Assembly: GCA_029864805.1 (NCBI GenBank)
Contig: JAOTSS010000018.1
Span: forward strand, 1 to 33,903
DNA length: 33,903 nucleotides
Reading direction: 5' to 3'
DNA from: Candidatus Nitrosopumilus sp.
GTDB lineage: Archaea; Thermoproteota; Nitrososphaeria; Nitrososphaerales; Nitrosopumilaceae
The position numbers and the translations under genes were made by a program. The first letter of the stretch is position 1, and each line of letters starts with the position of its first letter. The notes below the pieces were generated by a model. That model was not told where the DNA came from. It saw nothing but the letters and a program-made list of their open reading frames with translations, and ran no database searches. This document shows, one piece after another, positions 22,944 through 31,246 of this stretch.

Positions 22944-23078
22944 ATGAGTGATAGAGATGATGAAATAACAAAAGAGTGGAAGAAACTAGAACAGGAAGAA
23001 ATGAAAGAAGAAGATCATCAACTTGAACTACAAGACAACTACATTCAGGATGAAAAATACGATGATTCTGAGGATTAA
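22944..23078 (+). CDS. 44-residue highly charged acidic protein
   Basis: ATG 22944 to TAA. Almost entirely charged helix (KEWKKLEQEEMKEEDHQLEL) with an acidic end (DEKYDDSED). It fits a small coiled-coil or disordered peptide. Same direction as the next frame (gap 40 nt). Function unknown. Confidence 0.5.
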   Translation: MSDRDDEITKEWKKLEQEEMKEEDHQLELQDNYIQDEKYDDSED

Positions 23079-23118
23079 ATACTAAATCCTTTTTTAAAAC
23101 AAACTAGCAGTTAATTTT

Positions 23119-23417
23119 ATGGGATTTTTATCAAACCTCAGAAAAGATTTACAAACTCAAAAAAGAAAAAAAGCATCTGAAATTAATGGAAAAAATCTCA
23201 AAGGTCTACTGAAAAAACTCAAAGAAGAAAGAGATAGAATAGAAAAAGAGCTGGTGTTAGGCCACAAATTGATGATACTACACAGATGTTTATGCAAAAA
23301 ATTCTAAATGTATGGATTGAAGAAGGAAAGGTGATTGATGAAGAAAAATTCTGGCAGGAAGTTGATTATAATAAACAGTTTTCTCATCCTGTAGAGTATT
23401 ATGAAAAATCGCGATAG
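23119..23417 (+). CDS. Charged helical protein, apparently frameshifted
   Basis: The first frame (MGFLSNLRKDLQTQKRKKAS...) runs to about 23247 and then turns into low-quality sequence ending at 23307. Another frame continues the sense: RAGVRPQIDDTTQMFMQKIL, then WIEEGKVIDEEKFWQEV and a TAG at 23415-23417. Adding one A to the five-A run 23243-23247 joins them into a 99-residue protein (100 codons with stop). The N-terminal half is a Lys/Glu-rich coiled coil; the C-terminal half is more globular. Function unknown. Either a pseudogene or a sequencing deletion. Confidence 0.6.
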
Positions 23418-23481
23418 TTTTTGAACTTTGATTTACAATAGTTTATTTTGATATGAACATCACAAATCTTTAGTGATATAG

Positions 23482-23589
23482 TTGGATAGAGAATGGCTAC
23501 GAGTAAAAAATGGAAGAAGTAAAGGTTGCAAGGATTGTATTGTTCATAGATGTGTGCCAAACAGCTGTAGTTGTGATTGTCATAAATGA
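23482..23589 (+). CDS. 35-residue cysteine-rich peptide
   Basis: From TTG 23482 the frame ends with GCKDCIVHRCVPNSCSCDCHK: six cysteines and two histidines in about 20 residues, suggesting a zinc knuckle or other metal centre. An alternative is ATG 23493 (MATSK...), which would join this frame only after removing one A from the six-A run 23505-23510. The C-terminal Cys pattern looks too ordered for chance, but the start is uncertain. The arrangement recalls the Cys/His tail of the 22465-22704 protein. Confidence 0.5.
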   Translation: MDREWLRVKNGRSKGCKDCIVHRCVPNSCSCDCHK

Positions 23590-23600
23590 AGTTCTGTACC

Positions 23601-24890
23601 TTATCTCAAAATAACGCCTATATCCATTAGATTTGTATGTGTAAAATCTGTGATAATGTTGCCTTTTTGCTTTTGAAAGAATCTGCCTGAATCACTATTT
23701 TTAAGAAATTCCTTCATCACATTCAAATCTACTTTAACATTTTCTGTAATTGCTCCTGCAAACCTGGAATTCCCATCTATTCCATCTGTTCCCATTGATG
23801 CAATGACCATTTTTTTTGATTTTTGAGTATTTTTTAAAATTCTTAAAACTAATTCTTGATTTCTACCTCCTATTCCTTTTCCCAAAACTTTCACTGCTGT
23901 TTCACCACCAAAAATCAAACAGGTGTTTTGACTGTCTGAAATATTTTCAAGAATTTTTGGTACTGCCTCTTTAATGTCGCCAAAAATTTGCATTGTGTAG
24001 GTTTTGTATCTTATAGCTTCTGCTTTTTTTTGCATTGCTTCTAAACAATCCTTGTTATTTGCAATAATGTAATTTTCAATTTGGGCTTTTTTTGGAGTTT
24101 CATCAGTTTTCTCATTTAATCCCTTTTCTAGAATCTGTAGAACCTCAGTTGGTATCTTCCATCGAATTTTGTACTTGTCAATAATTTCTAATGCATCTGC
24201 ATATGTTGTATTATCCATGTATGTTGTACCTGATGCAATAGATGAAAGATCATCTCCTTCAACATCTGACATCACCAGACTTATCCCCTGGCATTTCATA
24301 TTTTGAATTAATTTTCCACCTTTGATTTTTGATAGGTGTTTTCGAATACAGTTAAACTCTTGAATTGTTACGCCCGTTTTTAAAAGTAATTTTGTGACAT
24401 GGATTTTGTCATCTAGGGTAATTTCATCAGGCATTGCAAGAAGTGAGGATCCTCCCCCTGAGACAAGAAAAATGATTAATTCATCACTTCGCTTATTTTG
24501 GACAAATTTCATTACTTCTTTTGCCGCTTTCACACTTGTTTTATCAGGTTGAGGATGTCTAGAATTGAAAATCTGGAATTTCTTTCCTTTAATTTTTGAT
24601 TTGGAGCCTTTGGGAATTACCACTATTCCACTCTTTATCGGCACTATTGCATTTAATGCCCTTGTCATGGAGTCTCCTGCTTTTCCAAATGCCACAGTAT
24701 AGATGTTTGAAAATTTCCCAATATTGAACACTTTATCATTTATCTTAATTTCATTTGATGAGACATACTTTGGAATGATATTTTGAGGATCTGCTGCTTG
24801 GAGACCTGCCTCTAAAATCTCAAGACAATCTTTTTTCTTATCTGTAGTTGCCAATTCTTTGAAATTTTGAATTATCATGATGAAACTCAA
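23601..24890 (-). CDS. Glycerate 2-kinase (MOFRL family)
   Basis: Up to 429 residues. The N-terminal DUF4147 part has FLVSGGGSSLLAMPDEITLD, the middle VMSDVEGDDLSSIASGTT, and the C-terminal MOFRL domain GIGGRNQELVL with SMGTDGIDGNS. It phosphorylates D-glycerate at C2 to 2-phosphoglycerate, linking glycerate to gluconeogenesis. The long start (TTG 24890) adds four residues; ATG 24878 is about 26 nt from the TATA-like ATTATTATATC (24908-24898) and is more likely for a leaderless mRNA. Divergent from the iron ADH. Confidence 0.9.
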   Translation of the reverse strand: MSFIMIIQNFKELATTDKKKDCLEILEAGLQAADPQNIIPKYVSSNEIKINDKVFNIGKFSNIYTVAFGKAGDSMTRALNAIVPIKSGIVVIPKGSKSKIKGKKFQIFNSRHPQPDKTSVKAAKEVMKFVQNKRSDELIIFLVSGGGSSLLAMPDEITLDDKIHVTKLLLKTGVTIQEFNCIRKHLSKIKGGKLIQNMKCQGISLVMSDVEGDDLSSIASGTTYMDNTTYADALEIIDKYKIRWKIPTEVLQILEKGLNEKTDETPKKAQIENYIIANNKDCLEAMQKKAEAIRYKTYTMQIFGDIKEAVPKILENISDSQNTCLIFGGETAVKVLGKGIGGRNQELVLRILKNTQKSKKMVIASMGTDGIDGNSRFAGAITENVKVDLNVMKEFLKNSDSGRFFQKQKGNIITDFTHTNLMDIGVILR

Positions 24891-24896
24891 GAATGC

Positions 24897-24913
24897 AAGA
24901 TATAATAATAATC
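24897..24913. promoter_or_regulatory. Shared divergent TATA region
   Basis: AGATATAATAATAATC lies about 26 nt from ATG 24878 (minus) and about 26 nt from ATG 24931 (plus), so a single AT-rich patch can serve both the glycerate kinase and the ADH gene. Confidence 0.4.
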
Positions 24914-24930
24914 AATGATGCCTTTGATTC

Positions 24931-25875
24931 ATGCACACAGTACGTATTCCAAAAGTTATTAACTTTGGAGAAAACGCACTTGGCGAAACAGAGTATCCAA
25001 AAAATGCACTCGTTGTGACAACCGTTCCACCAGAACTTTCTGATAAATGGTTGGCAAAAATGGGCATCAAGGATTATCTGTTATATGATCAAGTGAAACC
25101 TGAACCATCAATTGACGATGTCAATACTGTGATTTCACAATTCAAAGACAAAGATCCATCTGTCCTAATTGGACTCGGTGGTGGAAGTTCAATGGATGTA
25201 GTAAAATATGCTGCACCTGAGATGAAAAAAGAAAAAATCTTAATCCCAACGACCTTTGGAACTGGAGCTGAAATGACAACTTATTGTGTTCTAAAATTTG
25301 ATGGAAAAAAGAAATTGTTACACGAAGATAGATTTTTAGCTGACATGGCTGTGGTCGATTCATATTTTATGGATGGCACTCCAGAACAAGTCATCAAAAA
25401 TTCTGTCTGTGATGCATGTGCTCAAGCTACTGAAGGCTATGATAGCAAACTCGGTAATGACTTGACTAGAACTCTATGTAAACAAGCATTTGAGATTCTC
25501 TATGATGCAATAATGAATGACAAACCAGAAAACTATCCTTATGGTTCTATGTTGTCTGGAATGGGATTTGGTAATTGCTCTACAACTCTAGGACATGCTT
25601 TGTCCTATGTGTTCTCAAATGAAGGTGTGCCTCATGGCTATTCCTTGTCATCTTGTACTACAGTTGCACACAAGCATAACAAGTCAATCTTCTATGATCG
25701 ATTCAAAGAAGCTATGGAAAAACTTGGTTTTGACAAATTGGAACTCAAAGCCGATGTTTCTGAAGCTGCAGATGTTGTAATGACTGATAAAGGACATTTG
25801 GATCCAAACCCTATCCCAATATCCAAAGACGATGTCGTTAAATGTCTTGAAGACATCAAAGCAGGTAATTTGTAA
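24931..25875 (+). CDS. Iron-containing alcohol dehydrogenase (semialdehyde-reductase type)
   Basis: 314 residues, shorter than many type III ADHs (about 380). The NAD(P)-binding loop LIGLGGGSSMDVVKYAA and the TTFGTGAEMT block are present. Metal ligands are expected in DACAQATEGY, TTLGHALSYVFS and VPHGYSLSS (D and three H). In Nitrosopumilus-type archaea enzymes of this kind reduce malonic or succinic semialdehyde in the 3-hydroxypropionate/4-hydroxybutyrate cycle. That is the likely role, but which semialdehyde cannot be read here. Transcribed toward the LLM oxidoreductase, with a T-rich terminator between. Confidence 0.88.
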   Translation: MHTVRIPKVINFGENALGETEYPKNALVVTTVPPELSDKWLAKMGIKDYLLYDQVKPEPSIDDVNTVISQFKDKDPSVLIGLGGGSSMDVVKYAAPEMKKEKILIPTTFGTGAEMTTYCVLKFDGKKKLLHEDRFLADMAVVDSYFMDGTPEQVIKNSVCDACAQATEGYDSKLGNDLTRTLCKQAFEILYDAIMNDKPENYPYGSMLSGMGFGNCSTTLGHALSYVFSNEGVPHGYSLSSCTTVAHKHNKSIFYDRFKEAMEKLGFDKLELKADVSEAADVVMTDKGHLDPNPIPISKDDVVKCLEDIKAGNL

Positions 25876-25912
25876 AAATTTCAAATTTTTTTATCTTTTT
25901 TCTATTTTCTTG
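25876..25912 (+). terminator. T-rich terminator after the ADH gene
   Basis: Directly after the stop come TTTTTTTATC and TTTTTTCTATTTTCTT, consecutive T-tracts typical of archaeal termination. Confidence 0.45.
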
Positions 25913-25967
25913 AAAAACTGCGAAATTGGCAGCTTGAGAAACTTTTTATGCTAATACTCTAAGGTAA

Positions 25968-27074
25968 TTGTACTTGGCTTCAAAGAAACTCAAATTTGGA
26001 ATTCAAAATGGATTAAATGTTGCAAGAGCTGGTTACACTGAAGACCAAATTTTGACAGCTTGTATGCTTGCTGATAAAACTGGATATGATTCAATTTTCT
26101 ATATGGATCATACAAATGTCCCACAATGGAAAAATGCCACTGTGTTAGATCCATGGGTTATGCTATCTGCAATAGCTGCTGTTACAAATAATGTTGAATT
26201 AGGAACTTGTGTTACTGATGCAATCCGAAGACATCCATCTAATATTGCACTAGCTGCGATTACTCTTGATAGAGTTTCAAAAGGAAGGGCAATACTTGGA
26301 ATAGGTGCAGGTGAGGCTCAAAATCTAAAAGAATTTTGCATTCCATTTGAAAAACCAGTATCAAAATGGGAAGAGCAAATTGAAGTTATCCATACATTGT
26401 ATGACTCTACTCCAGACAATACTGTTGATTATACTGGAAAATATTATAAATTAGAAAGTGCATGTTTGCAAGCACCACCAATTAGAAAACCACGACCTCC
26501 AACTTACATGGCATCTGGTGGTAAGAGAACATTAGAATTAACAGGAAAACTTGGTGATGGTTGGTTACCAATAGGTTACACTCCTGAATTATTTGAGGAT
26601 CATAAAAAACAAATCGAAGGTGCAATGGATAAACATAACAGAACTCAGGAAGAAAAAGACAACTTCCAGATGGCTTTAGATATTGATGTGTATTTTTCAG
26701 AAGATGCAGAAGAGTCCTGGGCAAAAATGAAAGAGGCCGTCAAAGTCAGTTTATTCAAACCAGAAGTATTGAGGGTACATGGATTAAAAGAAATTGAAGG
26801 TTTTGATTTTGTAAAATACTTTACAGAATACTCAATGTCTGATCAAAGTTGGATTGTAAAAATGAGAGAAGCAGCTACAAAAATCCCAGACAAAGTAGCA
26901 CGTTCATCTACAGCAGTTGGAACTCCAGAAGATATAATTCCAACATTTGAGAGATTCATGGATGCCGGTGTTAATCACTTTGTCATTAGATTCTGGGGTA
27001 AAAACTACTTTGGCTCAATTGATAAATTTGCAAGTCATGTAATGCCTGCCCTTCGAGAAAAAGCCAAACAATAA
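25968..27074 (+). CDS. LLM-class (F420/flavin-dependent) oxidoreductase, Mer-like
   Basis: Up to 368 residues. The luciferase-like TIM-barrel pattern is clear: KLKFGIQNGLN, SIFYMDHTN, VELGTCVTDAIRRHPSNIA, LGIGAGEAQN and TYMASGGKRTLELTG. This matches the group of F420-dependent methylene-tetrahydromethanopterin reductase (Mer) and related F420 enzymes. The ammonia oxidisers contain F420 and several such proteins; the substrate is not known to me. Starts TTG 25968 (MYLASKK) or, more likely, TTG 25974 (MASKKLKFG). A TATA-like TTTTTATG lies near 25943-25950. Confidence 0.87.
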   Translation: MYLASKKLKFGIQNGLNVARAGYTEDQILTACMLADKTGYDSIFYMDHTNVPQWKNATVLDPWVMLSAIAAVTNNVELGTCVTDAIRRHPSNIALAAITLDRVSKGRAILGIGAGEAQNLKEFCIPFEKPVSKWEEQIEVIHTLYDSTPDNTVDYTGKYYKLESACLQAPPIRKPRPPTYMASGGKRTLELTGKLGDGWLPIGYTPELFEDHKKQIEGAMDKHNRTQEEKDNFQMALDIDVYFSEDAEESWAKMKEAVKVSLFKPEVLRVHGLKEIEGFDFVKYFTEYSMSDQSWIVKMREAATKIPDKVARSSTAVGTPEDIIPTFERFMDAGVNHFVIRFWGKNYFGSIDKFASHVMPALREKAKQ

Positions 27075-27133
27075 TCAGTTCTATCTCATAACCCATAGAA
27101 AGTCATTTACTTTACCTGTTTTAATGAAGCATT

Positions 27134-27364
27134 ATGGATGATGAACTTCCTGAATCAATTAAAAAATGCCTTGATATTTTAGATGAAAATGTGGAGATCT
27201 TGGCAAATCTAGAATTTTATTTGGATGATGAACAAGAAGATGAATTGACCCCAAACATGGAACTTCATAATTTATATGATATGACTGAAGATGTTGCCGA
27301 GTCTGCAAAACTCAAACGTGCTGAATTTAATTTTTCACGAAGACAATCTGAAGATTCTTTATGA
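27134..27364 (+). CDS. Small acidic helical protein
   Basis: 76 residues, ATG start. Very acidic (YLDDEQEDEL), helical, with a basic C-terminal end (LKRAEFNFSRRQSED). No motif recognised. Its last 6 bases overlap the convergent wHTH-like gene. Confidence 0.65.
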   Translation: MDDELPESIKKCLDILDENVEILANLEFYLDDEQEDELTPNMELHNLYDMTEDVAESAKLKRAEFNFSRRQSEDSL

Positions 27365-27778
27365 TTTATGAGGTCTTTTGTTTTTAGCTTTTGTAAACGC
27401 CTTGGCTCTACGTTTGTTTTTCTGTTTTTCTAATCTTTTTCGTGTACGCTCTATAGCATTTGTTGAACCTTGAATAATTTTTGTTTTACTTCCATCCCTT
27501 AACATGATCTCCTTTCCTTTGAATCTAAATTCCACATCTCTGCATTTGACATAGTATTTTTTTAGACAAAAAAATATTCTATTATTTGTGCCATGCATAT
27601 CTTTAACTTCTTTTGATTTTTTTAATTCATTGAGTATATTTCGAAGTAAACCCTTATCGATATCTGTAATTCTATGTATTTCTCTAAACCAGATGAATTT
27701 TGACTCTGAGCCCCACTCTTCTAAGAGTTCTAGCACTTTTTGAGTAGCAATTTCATATTCTTCATTAATTCCATTCAT
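27359..27778 (-). CDS. Winged-helix-like protein with basic C-terminal tail
   Basis: 139 residues. Residues 10-75 (ATQKVLELLEEWG, FREIHRITDIDKGLLRNILNEL, KEVKDMHGTNNRIFFCL) follow a winged-helix pattern with a probable recognition helix (DKGLLRNILNELKK). The tail from about residue 105 is rich in Lys/Arg (RTRKRLEKQKNKRRAK, KNKRPHKS). DNA or RNA binding is likely; the target is unknown. A single gene between acidic protein and coiled-coil protein. Confidence 0.7.
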   Translation of the reverse strand: MNGINEEYEIATQKVLELLEEWGSESKFIWFREIHRITDIDKGLLRNILNELKKSKEVKDMHGTNNRIFFCLKKYYVKCRDVEFRFKGKEIMLRDGSKTKIIQGSTNAIERTRKRLEKQKNKRRAKAFTKAKNKRPHKS

Positions 27779-27983
27779 CTCTTCTGCTGCATTGCCCCTA
27801 AATTTAGCAATTTACATTAACAAAAAGTATGGATGAAAAAAATCAATTTTTAGAATGTTTGTTATTTTTGATTATTTTTTAAATTATTTACTATATCTAC
27901 TAAATCAAAAAATGAGTGCATAGATCTTGAATGCAGAATTTTAGATATTAAAAAAATAGCCAAAGAATTGGATAAAAGTAGAA

Positions 27984-28208
27984 TCACTTTTTTGATTTTT
28001 TCTTCATTTCTTTTAATCTAGATTTGTTTACTTTGACTGATTGTTTTTGATTATGTTCCATTTTGTTTGCAATGGAATCGATCTGCTTAATAATTTTTGA
28101 TTGTGATTCTACAGAATTTGTCTTTAGTAGTTTCTTTTTCAATTTTCTTAATCGCTCAGAATAATTTTCAAAATCATTTTTTAATTCATCAAGATAGGGA
28201 TCATCCAT
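27984..28208 (-). CDS. Small coiled-coil protein
   Basis: 74 residues beginning MDDPYLDELKNDFENYSERL. Heptad-like helices continue (KKKLLKTNSVESQSKIIKQI), ending in a strongly basic tail (RLKEMKKKSKK). No catalytic motif. Possibly nucleic-acid-associated; function unknown. Confidence 0.6.
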   Translation of the reverse strand: MDDPYLDELKNDFENYSERLRKLKKKLLKTNSVESQSKIIKQIDSIANKMEHNQKQSVKVNKSRLKEMKKKSKK

Positions 28209-28258
28209 AATAATTTTTTACCTATGTTATATTTTAGGTATTTTTTATGATCTGGATT

Positions 28259-28268
28259 TATAATATTA
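28259..28268 (+). promoter_or_regulatory. TATA box of the PPOX-like gene
   Basis: TATAATATTA near 28259-28268 is about 26 nt before ATG 28286, predicting a leaderless mRNA. Confidence 0.45.
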
Positions 28269-28285
28269 TTTATTTTTATTAATTT

Positions 28286-28918
28286 ATGCAACTAGTTGGT
28301 ATTCTTCAGATAAGATCATATGATAAAATTAAAGAATTTTTACATGAAGAACATGTGGGTCGTCTATCCAGCATTGATGCAAGTGGGTTTCCACAAATCG
28401 TTCCAATGAATTTTGTATTTCTAAATGATGTAGTTTACATGCATTCTCATGTAAAGGGTGAAAAATTAGATAACATTTCTAGAAATAATAAAGTTGGATT
28501 TGAAGCGGACAGAGAGCTAGAGTTTTTGCCCTCTTATTTTGAGGATCCTCATAATGCGTCTCTTGCAGATACCCTGTACATTAGCGTAGTAATAAAGGGA
28601 CTTGGGATATTCGTATCTGATAGAGATGAAAAAACACTTGCACTTAATGGATTGATGAAAAAATATCAGCCCGAAGGACAATATGATCCAATTGAATCTG
28701 ATATGCAAGTGTTAGATGCTGTTAGCATAATCAAAGTTGTTCCTCAAACTGTTCGTGGTAAATACAAAATTGGACAACACCTGAAGCCTAAAAATAGAAT
28801 GGAACTTGCAAAAAATATTTTGAAAAAAAACTCTCCAACATCTAGACAAACTCTAAAAATTATGGGTTTTGAGGAAACCCCTGATGGTTTAAGAATGATT
28901 GATGAACCCACTTGGTAA
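28286..28918 (+). CDS. PPOX-fold (pyridoxamine-oxidase-like) flavoprotein
   Basis: 210 residues. The N-terminal segment EEHVGRLSSIDASGFPQIVPMNFVF, followed by VVYMHSHVKGEKLDNISRNNKVGFEAD, is the split-barrel flavin-binding core of the pyridoxamine 5'-phosphate oxidase/NimA-like superfamily (FMN or F420 binding). KPKNRMELAKNILKKN and a C-terminal tail follow. Reductase, haem- or nitro-compound-acting activities all occur in the family, so no substrate is assigned. Lone gene. Confidence 0.82.
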   Translation: MQLVGILQIRSYDKIKEFLHEEHVGRLSSIDASGFPQIVPMNFVFLNDVVYMHSHVKGEKLDNISRNNKVGFEADRELEFLPSYFEDPHNASLADTLYISVVIKGLGIFVSDRDEKTLALNGLMKKYQPEGQYDPIESDMQVLDAVSIIKVVPQTVRGKYKIGQHLKPKNRMELAKNILKKNSPTSRQTLKIMGFEETPDGLRMIDEPTW

Positions 28919-29290
28919 TTTAATATTGTCTTCAAAACTTTGTCTCAATTTATCCAAATCAAACATTGCTCAGATAAAATACAATTTAAAATTATTTTAA
29001 AATATGGCTGACTATTTCACATACTCTGACTTGGTAAATATTATATCTGCCCAACCACTAATAATGTCTAATCTTTAATGGAATAGTGTCACGTGTTGAT
29101 TAGGCACAATCTCTAGATATCAATAGGATGTGAAACAAATCCTTTTATCAATAAAATCATTGAAGCATCCATTTTCATCTAAAAATTATTTTTTTAATTT
29201 TATGTCCTTGTGACTATGAATTGTTTTTTGTTTATCTTTGGTTTTCAATTAAAAAACGCTAGCTATAAGTTCAGTTTTCAAGGATTATAG
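28919..29290. other. Intergenic region, 372 bases, no gene seen
   Basis: AT-rich. The only supported element is the uvrB TATA box CTATAAG (29263-29269), about 26 nt before ATG 29291. A 24-codon frame starting at the ATG near 29004 is too short to call. No repeat or tRNA was found. Confidence 0.5.
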
Positions 29291-31246
29291 ATGTTGGAAC
29301 AAACATCCAGTTTTGAATTGATATCTGACTATTCTCCTACGGGGGATCAACCTCAAGCAATTGATACCCTAGTTGAAGGAGTAAAGAAAAAGTCAGTTCA
29401 AACATTACTTGGAGTTACAGGAAGTGGAAAGACATTCTCTATTGCAAATGTAATTGCACGAACAGGAAAGAACACCCTTGTAATTTCTCATAACAAAACT
29501 TTGGCTGCTCAACTTTACTCAGAACTAAAGCAATTCTTTCCAAAAAATAACGTGGGTTATTTTGTTTCGTATTATGATTATTATCAACCAGAAAGTTATC
29601 TTCCTCAAACTGATACCTATATTGAAAAAGATACTCAAATTAATGAAAAAATTGAAAAATTAAGACTAGAGGCGACTGCAATGCTCCTCTCAGGAGAACC
29701 CACCATAATTGTCTCTACTGTTTCATGTATTTACTCTCTGGGAAATCCAAAAGACTGGGAGGATTTGGCAATTACGATAAAGACTGGGGATGAAATTAAA
29801 CGAACTGAAATAATTAAAAAATTCATTGATGCAAGATATGAGAGAAATGATACTGAAGTTGCACCAGGAAACTTTAGAGTAAAAGGTGACACCATTGATG
29901 TCACTCCTGCATATTCTGAAGATCTAGTGAGAATTTCTCTGTTTGGTGACGAAATAGAAAAAATTACATTACTTGATCATGTTTCTTTAAAAGAAAAAAA
30001 GAAAGTTTCTCAGATGAAGATTTTTCCTGCAAAACATTATCTTATTGCCAAAGATGTTCGTCAAAAAGCTGTCAATTCAATTAAAAAAGAATTACAAAAA
30101 CGACTACCTGAATTAAATGAACTAGAAAAACAAAGACTTGAAATGCGAACAAAATATGATTTAGAGATGATTGAGGAATTAGGTTATTGTTCTGGGATTG
30201 AAAATTACTCTCGACATTTTGATGGAAGATCTGCAGGAGAAAAAGCATTTTGCTTGATGGATTTTTTTGGAGATGACTATCTTTTGGTAATAGATGAATC
30301 TCATGTTACATTGCCTCAACTTCATGGGATGTACAAGGGGGATTATTCAAGAAAAAAAGAACTTGTAACTTATGGATTTAGGCTGCCAAGTGCATATGAT
30401 AATAGACCTCTAAAATTTGAAGAATTTGAAGAATATCTTACAAATACAATTTTTGTATCTGCAACTCCTTCTGATTATGAGGAAAAAATTTCATCAAAAA
30501 TTGCCGAGCAACTTGTAAGGCCCACTGGTCTGCTGGATCCGATAGTGGAAATTAGGCCCACCCAAGGACAAATGGATGATTTAATTCATGAAATAAACAA
30601 AAGGGCAACCAAATCTGAGCGTGTTTTGGTAACTACTCTTACCAAAAGAATGGCCGAAGATCTGGCAGAATATCTTTCCAAAAAACAAGTTCGGGTTAGA
30701 TACATGCATTCAGAAATTGAAGGATTGCAAAGAACTGAATTGATTAGGCAATTACGCCTGGGAGAATTTGATGTTCTTGTTGGAATCAATCTACTTCGAG
30801 AGGGATTAGATATTCCTGAAGTATCACTAGTGGCAATTTTGGATGCAGATAAGGAGGGATTCTTAAGAAATTTTACAAGTTTAATTCAGACATGTGGTCG
30901 TGCAGCAAGAAATGAACATGGAACTGTGATAATGTATGCCGATAATAATACTCAGTCTATGATAAATGCAATGAATGAAACCAATCGTAGAAGAGAAAAA
31001 CAAATTCAATATAACATCAAACACAATATTACCCCTAAAACTATCAAAAAATTAGTAGCAGAACAGGAAACTACGTTAGATGAATCTAAATTAAAATCTC
31101 TTCATGATCTAAATAATGATGTTATTGATCTGGAATCTCAAATGAAAAAATATTCTGAAGATTTAGACTTTGAGCGTGCGATTGAATGTAGGGATAGAAT
31201 AAAAAGACTAGAAAAGGAGATTCAATTCAAAGATGGCAGAAAATAA
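29291..31246 (+). CDS. uvrB: UvrABC excision nuclease, subunit B
   Basis: 651 residues. Walker A GVTGSGKT is at 41-48, the damage-inserting beta-hairpin region YFVSYYDYYQPESYLPQ follows, then DESHVTLPQ (Walker B), SATPSDYE, EGLDIPEVSLVAILDADKEGFLR and QTCGRAARN. The C-terminal UVR motif (MKKYSEDLDFERAIECRDRI) binds UvrC. UvrB verifies DNA damage delivered by UvrA and recruits UvrC for dual incision. UvrABC is a bacterial-type system in archaea, found in mesophiles through gene transfer. Overlaps uvrA by 14 bases. Confidence 0.97.
   Translation: MLEQTSSFELISDYSPTGDQPQAIDTLVEGVKKKSVQTLLGVTGSGKTFSIANVIARTGKNTLVISHNKTLAAQLYSELKQFFPKNNVGYFVSYYDYYQPESYLPQTDTYIEKDTQINEKIEKLRLEATAMLLSGEPTIIVSTVSCIYSLGNPKDWEDLAITIKTGDEIKRTEIIKKFIDARYERNDTEVAPGNFRVKGDTIDVTPAYSEDLVRISLFGDEIEKITLLDHVSLKEKKKVSQMKIFPAKHYLIAKDVRQKAVNSIKKELQKRLPELNELEKQRLEMRTKYDLEMIEELGYCSGIENYSRHFDGRSAGEKAFCLMDFFGDDYLLVIDESHVTLPQLHGMYKGDYSRKKELVTYGFRLPSAYDNRPLKFEEFEEYLTNTIFVSATPSDYEEKISSKIAEQLVRPTGLLDPIVEIRPTQGQMDDLIHEINKRATKSERVLVTTLTKRMAEDLAEYLSKKQVRVRYMHSEIEGLQRTELIRQLRLGEFDVLVGINLLREGLDIPEVSLVAILDADKEGFLRNFTSLIQTCGRAARNEHGTVIMYADNNTQSMINAMNETNRRREKQIQYNIKHNITPKTIKKLVAEQETTLDESKLKSLHDLNNDVIDLESQMKKYSEDLDFERAIECRDRIKRLEKEIQFKDGRK

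Noticed and set aside
27779..27983. Possible plus-strand coding remnant (NECIDLECRILDIKKIAKEL)
   Set aside because: No start codon and a short open stretch that runs into the convergent gene; not enough to call.
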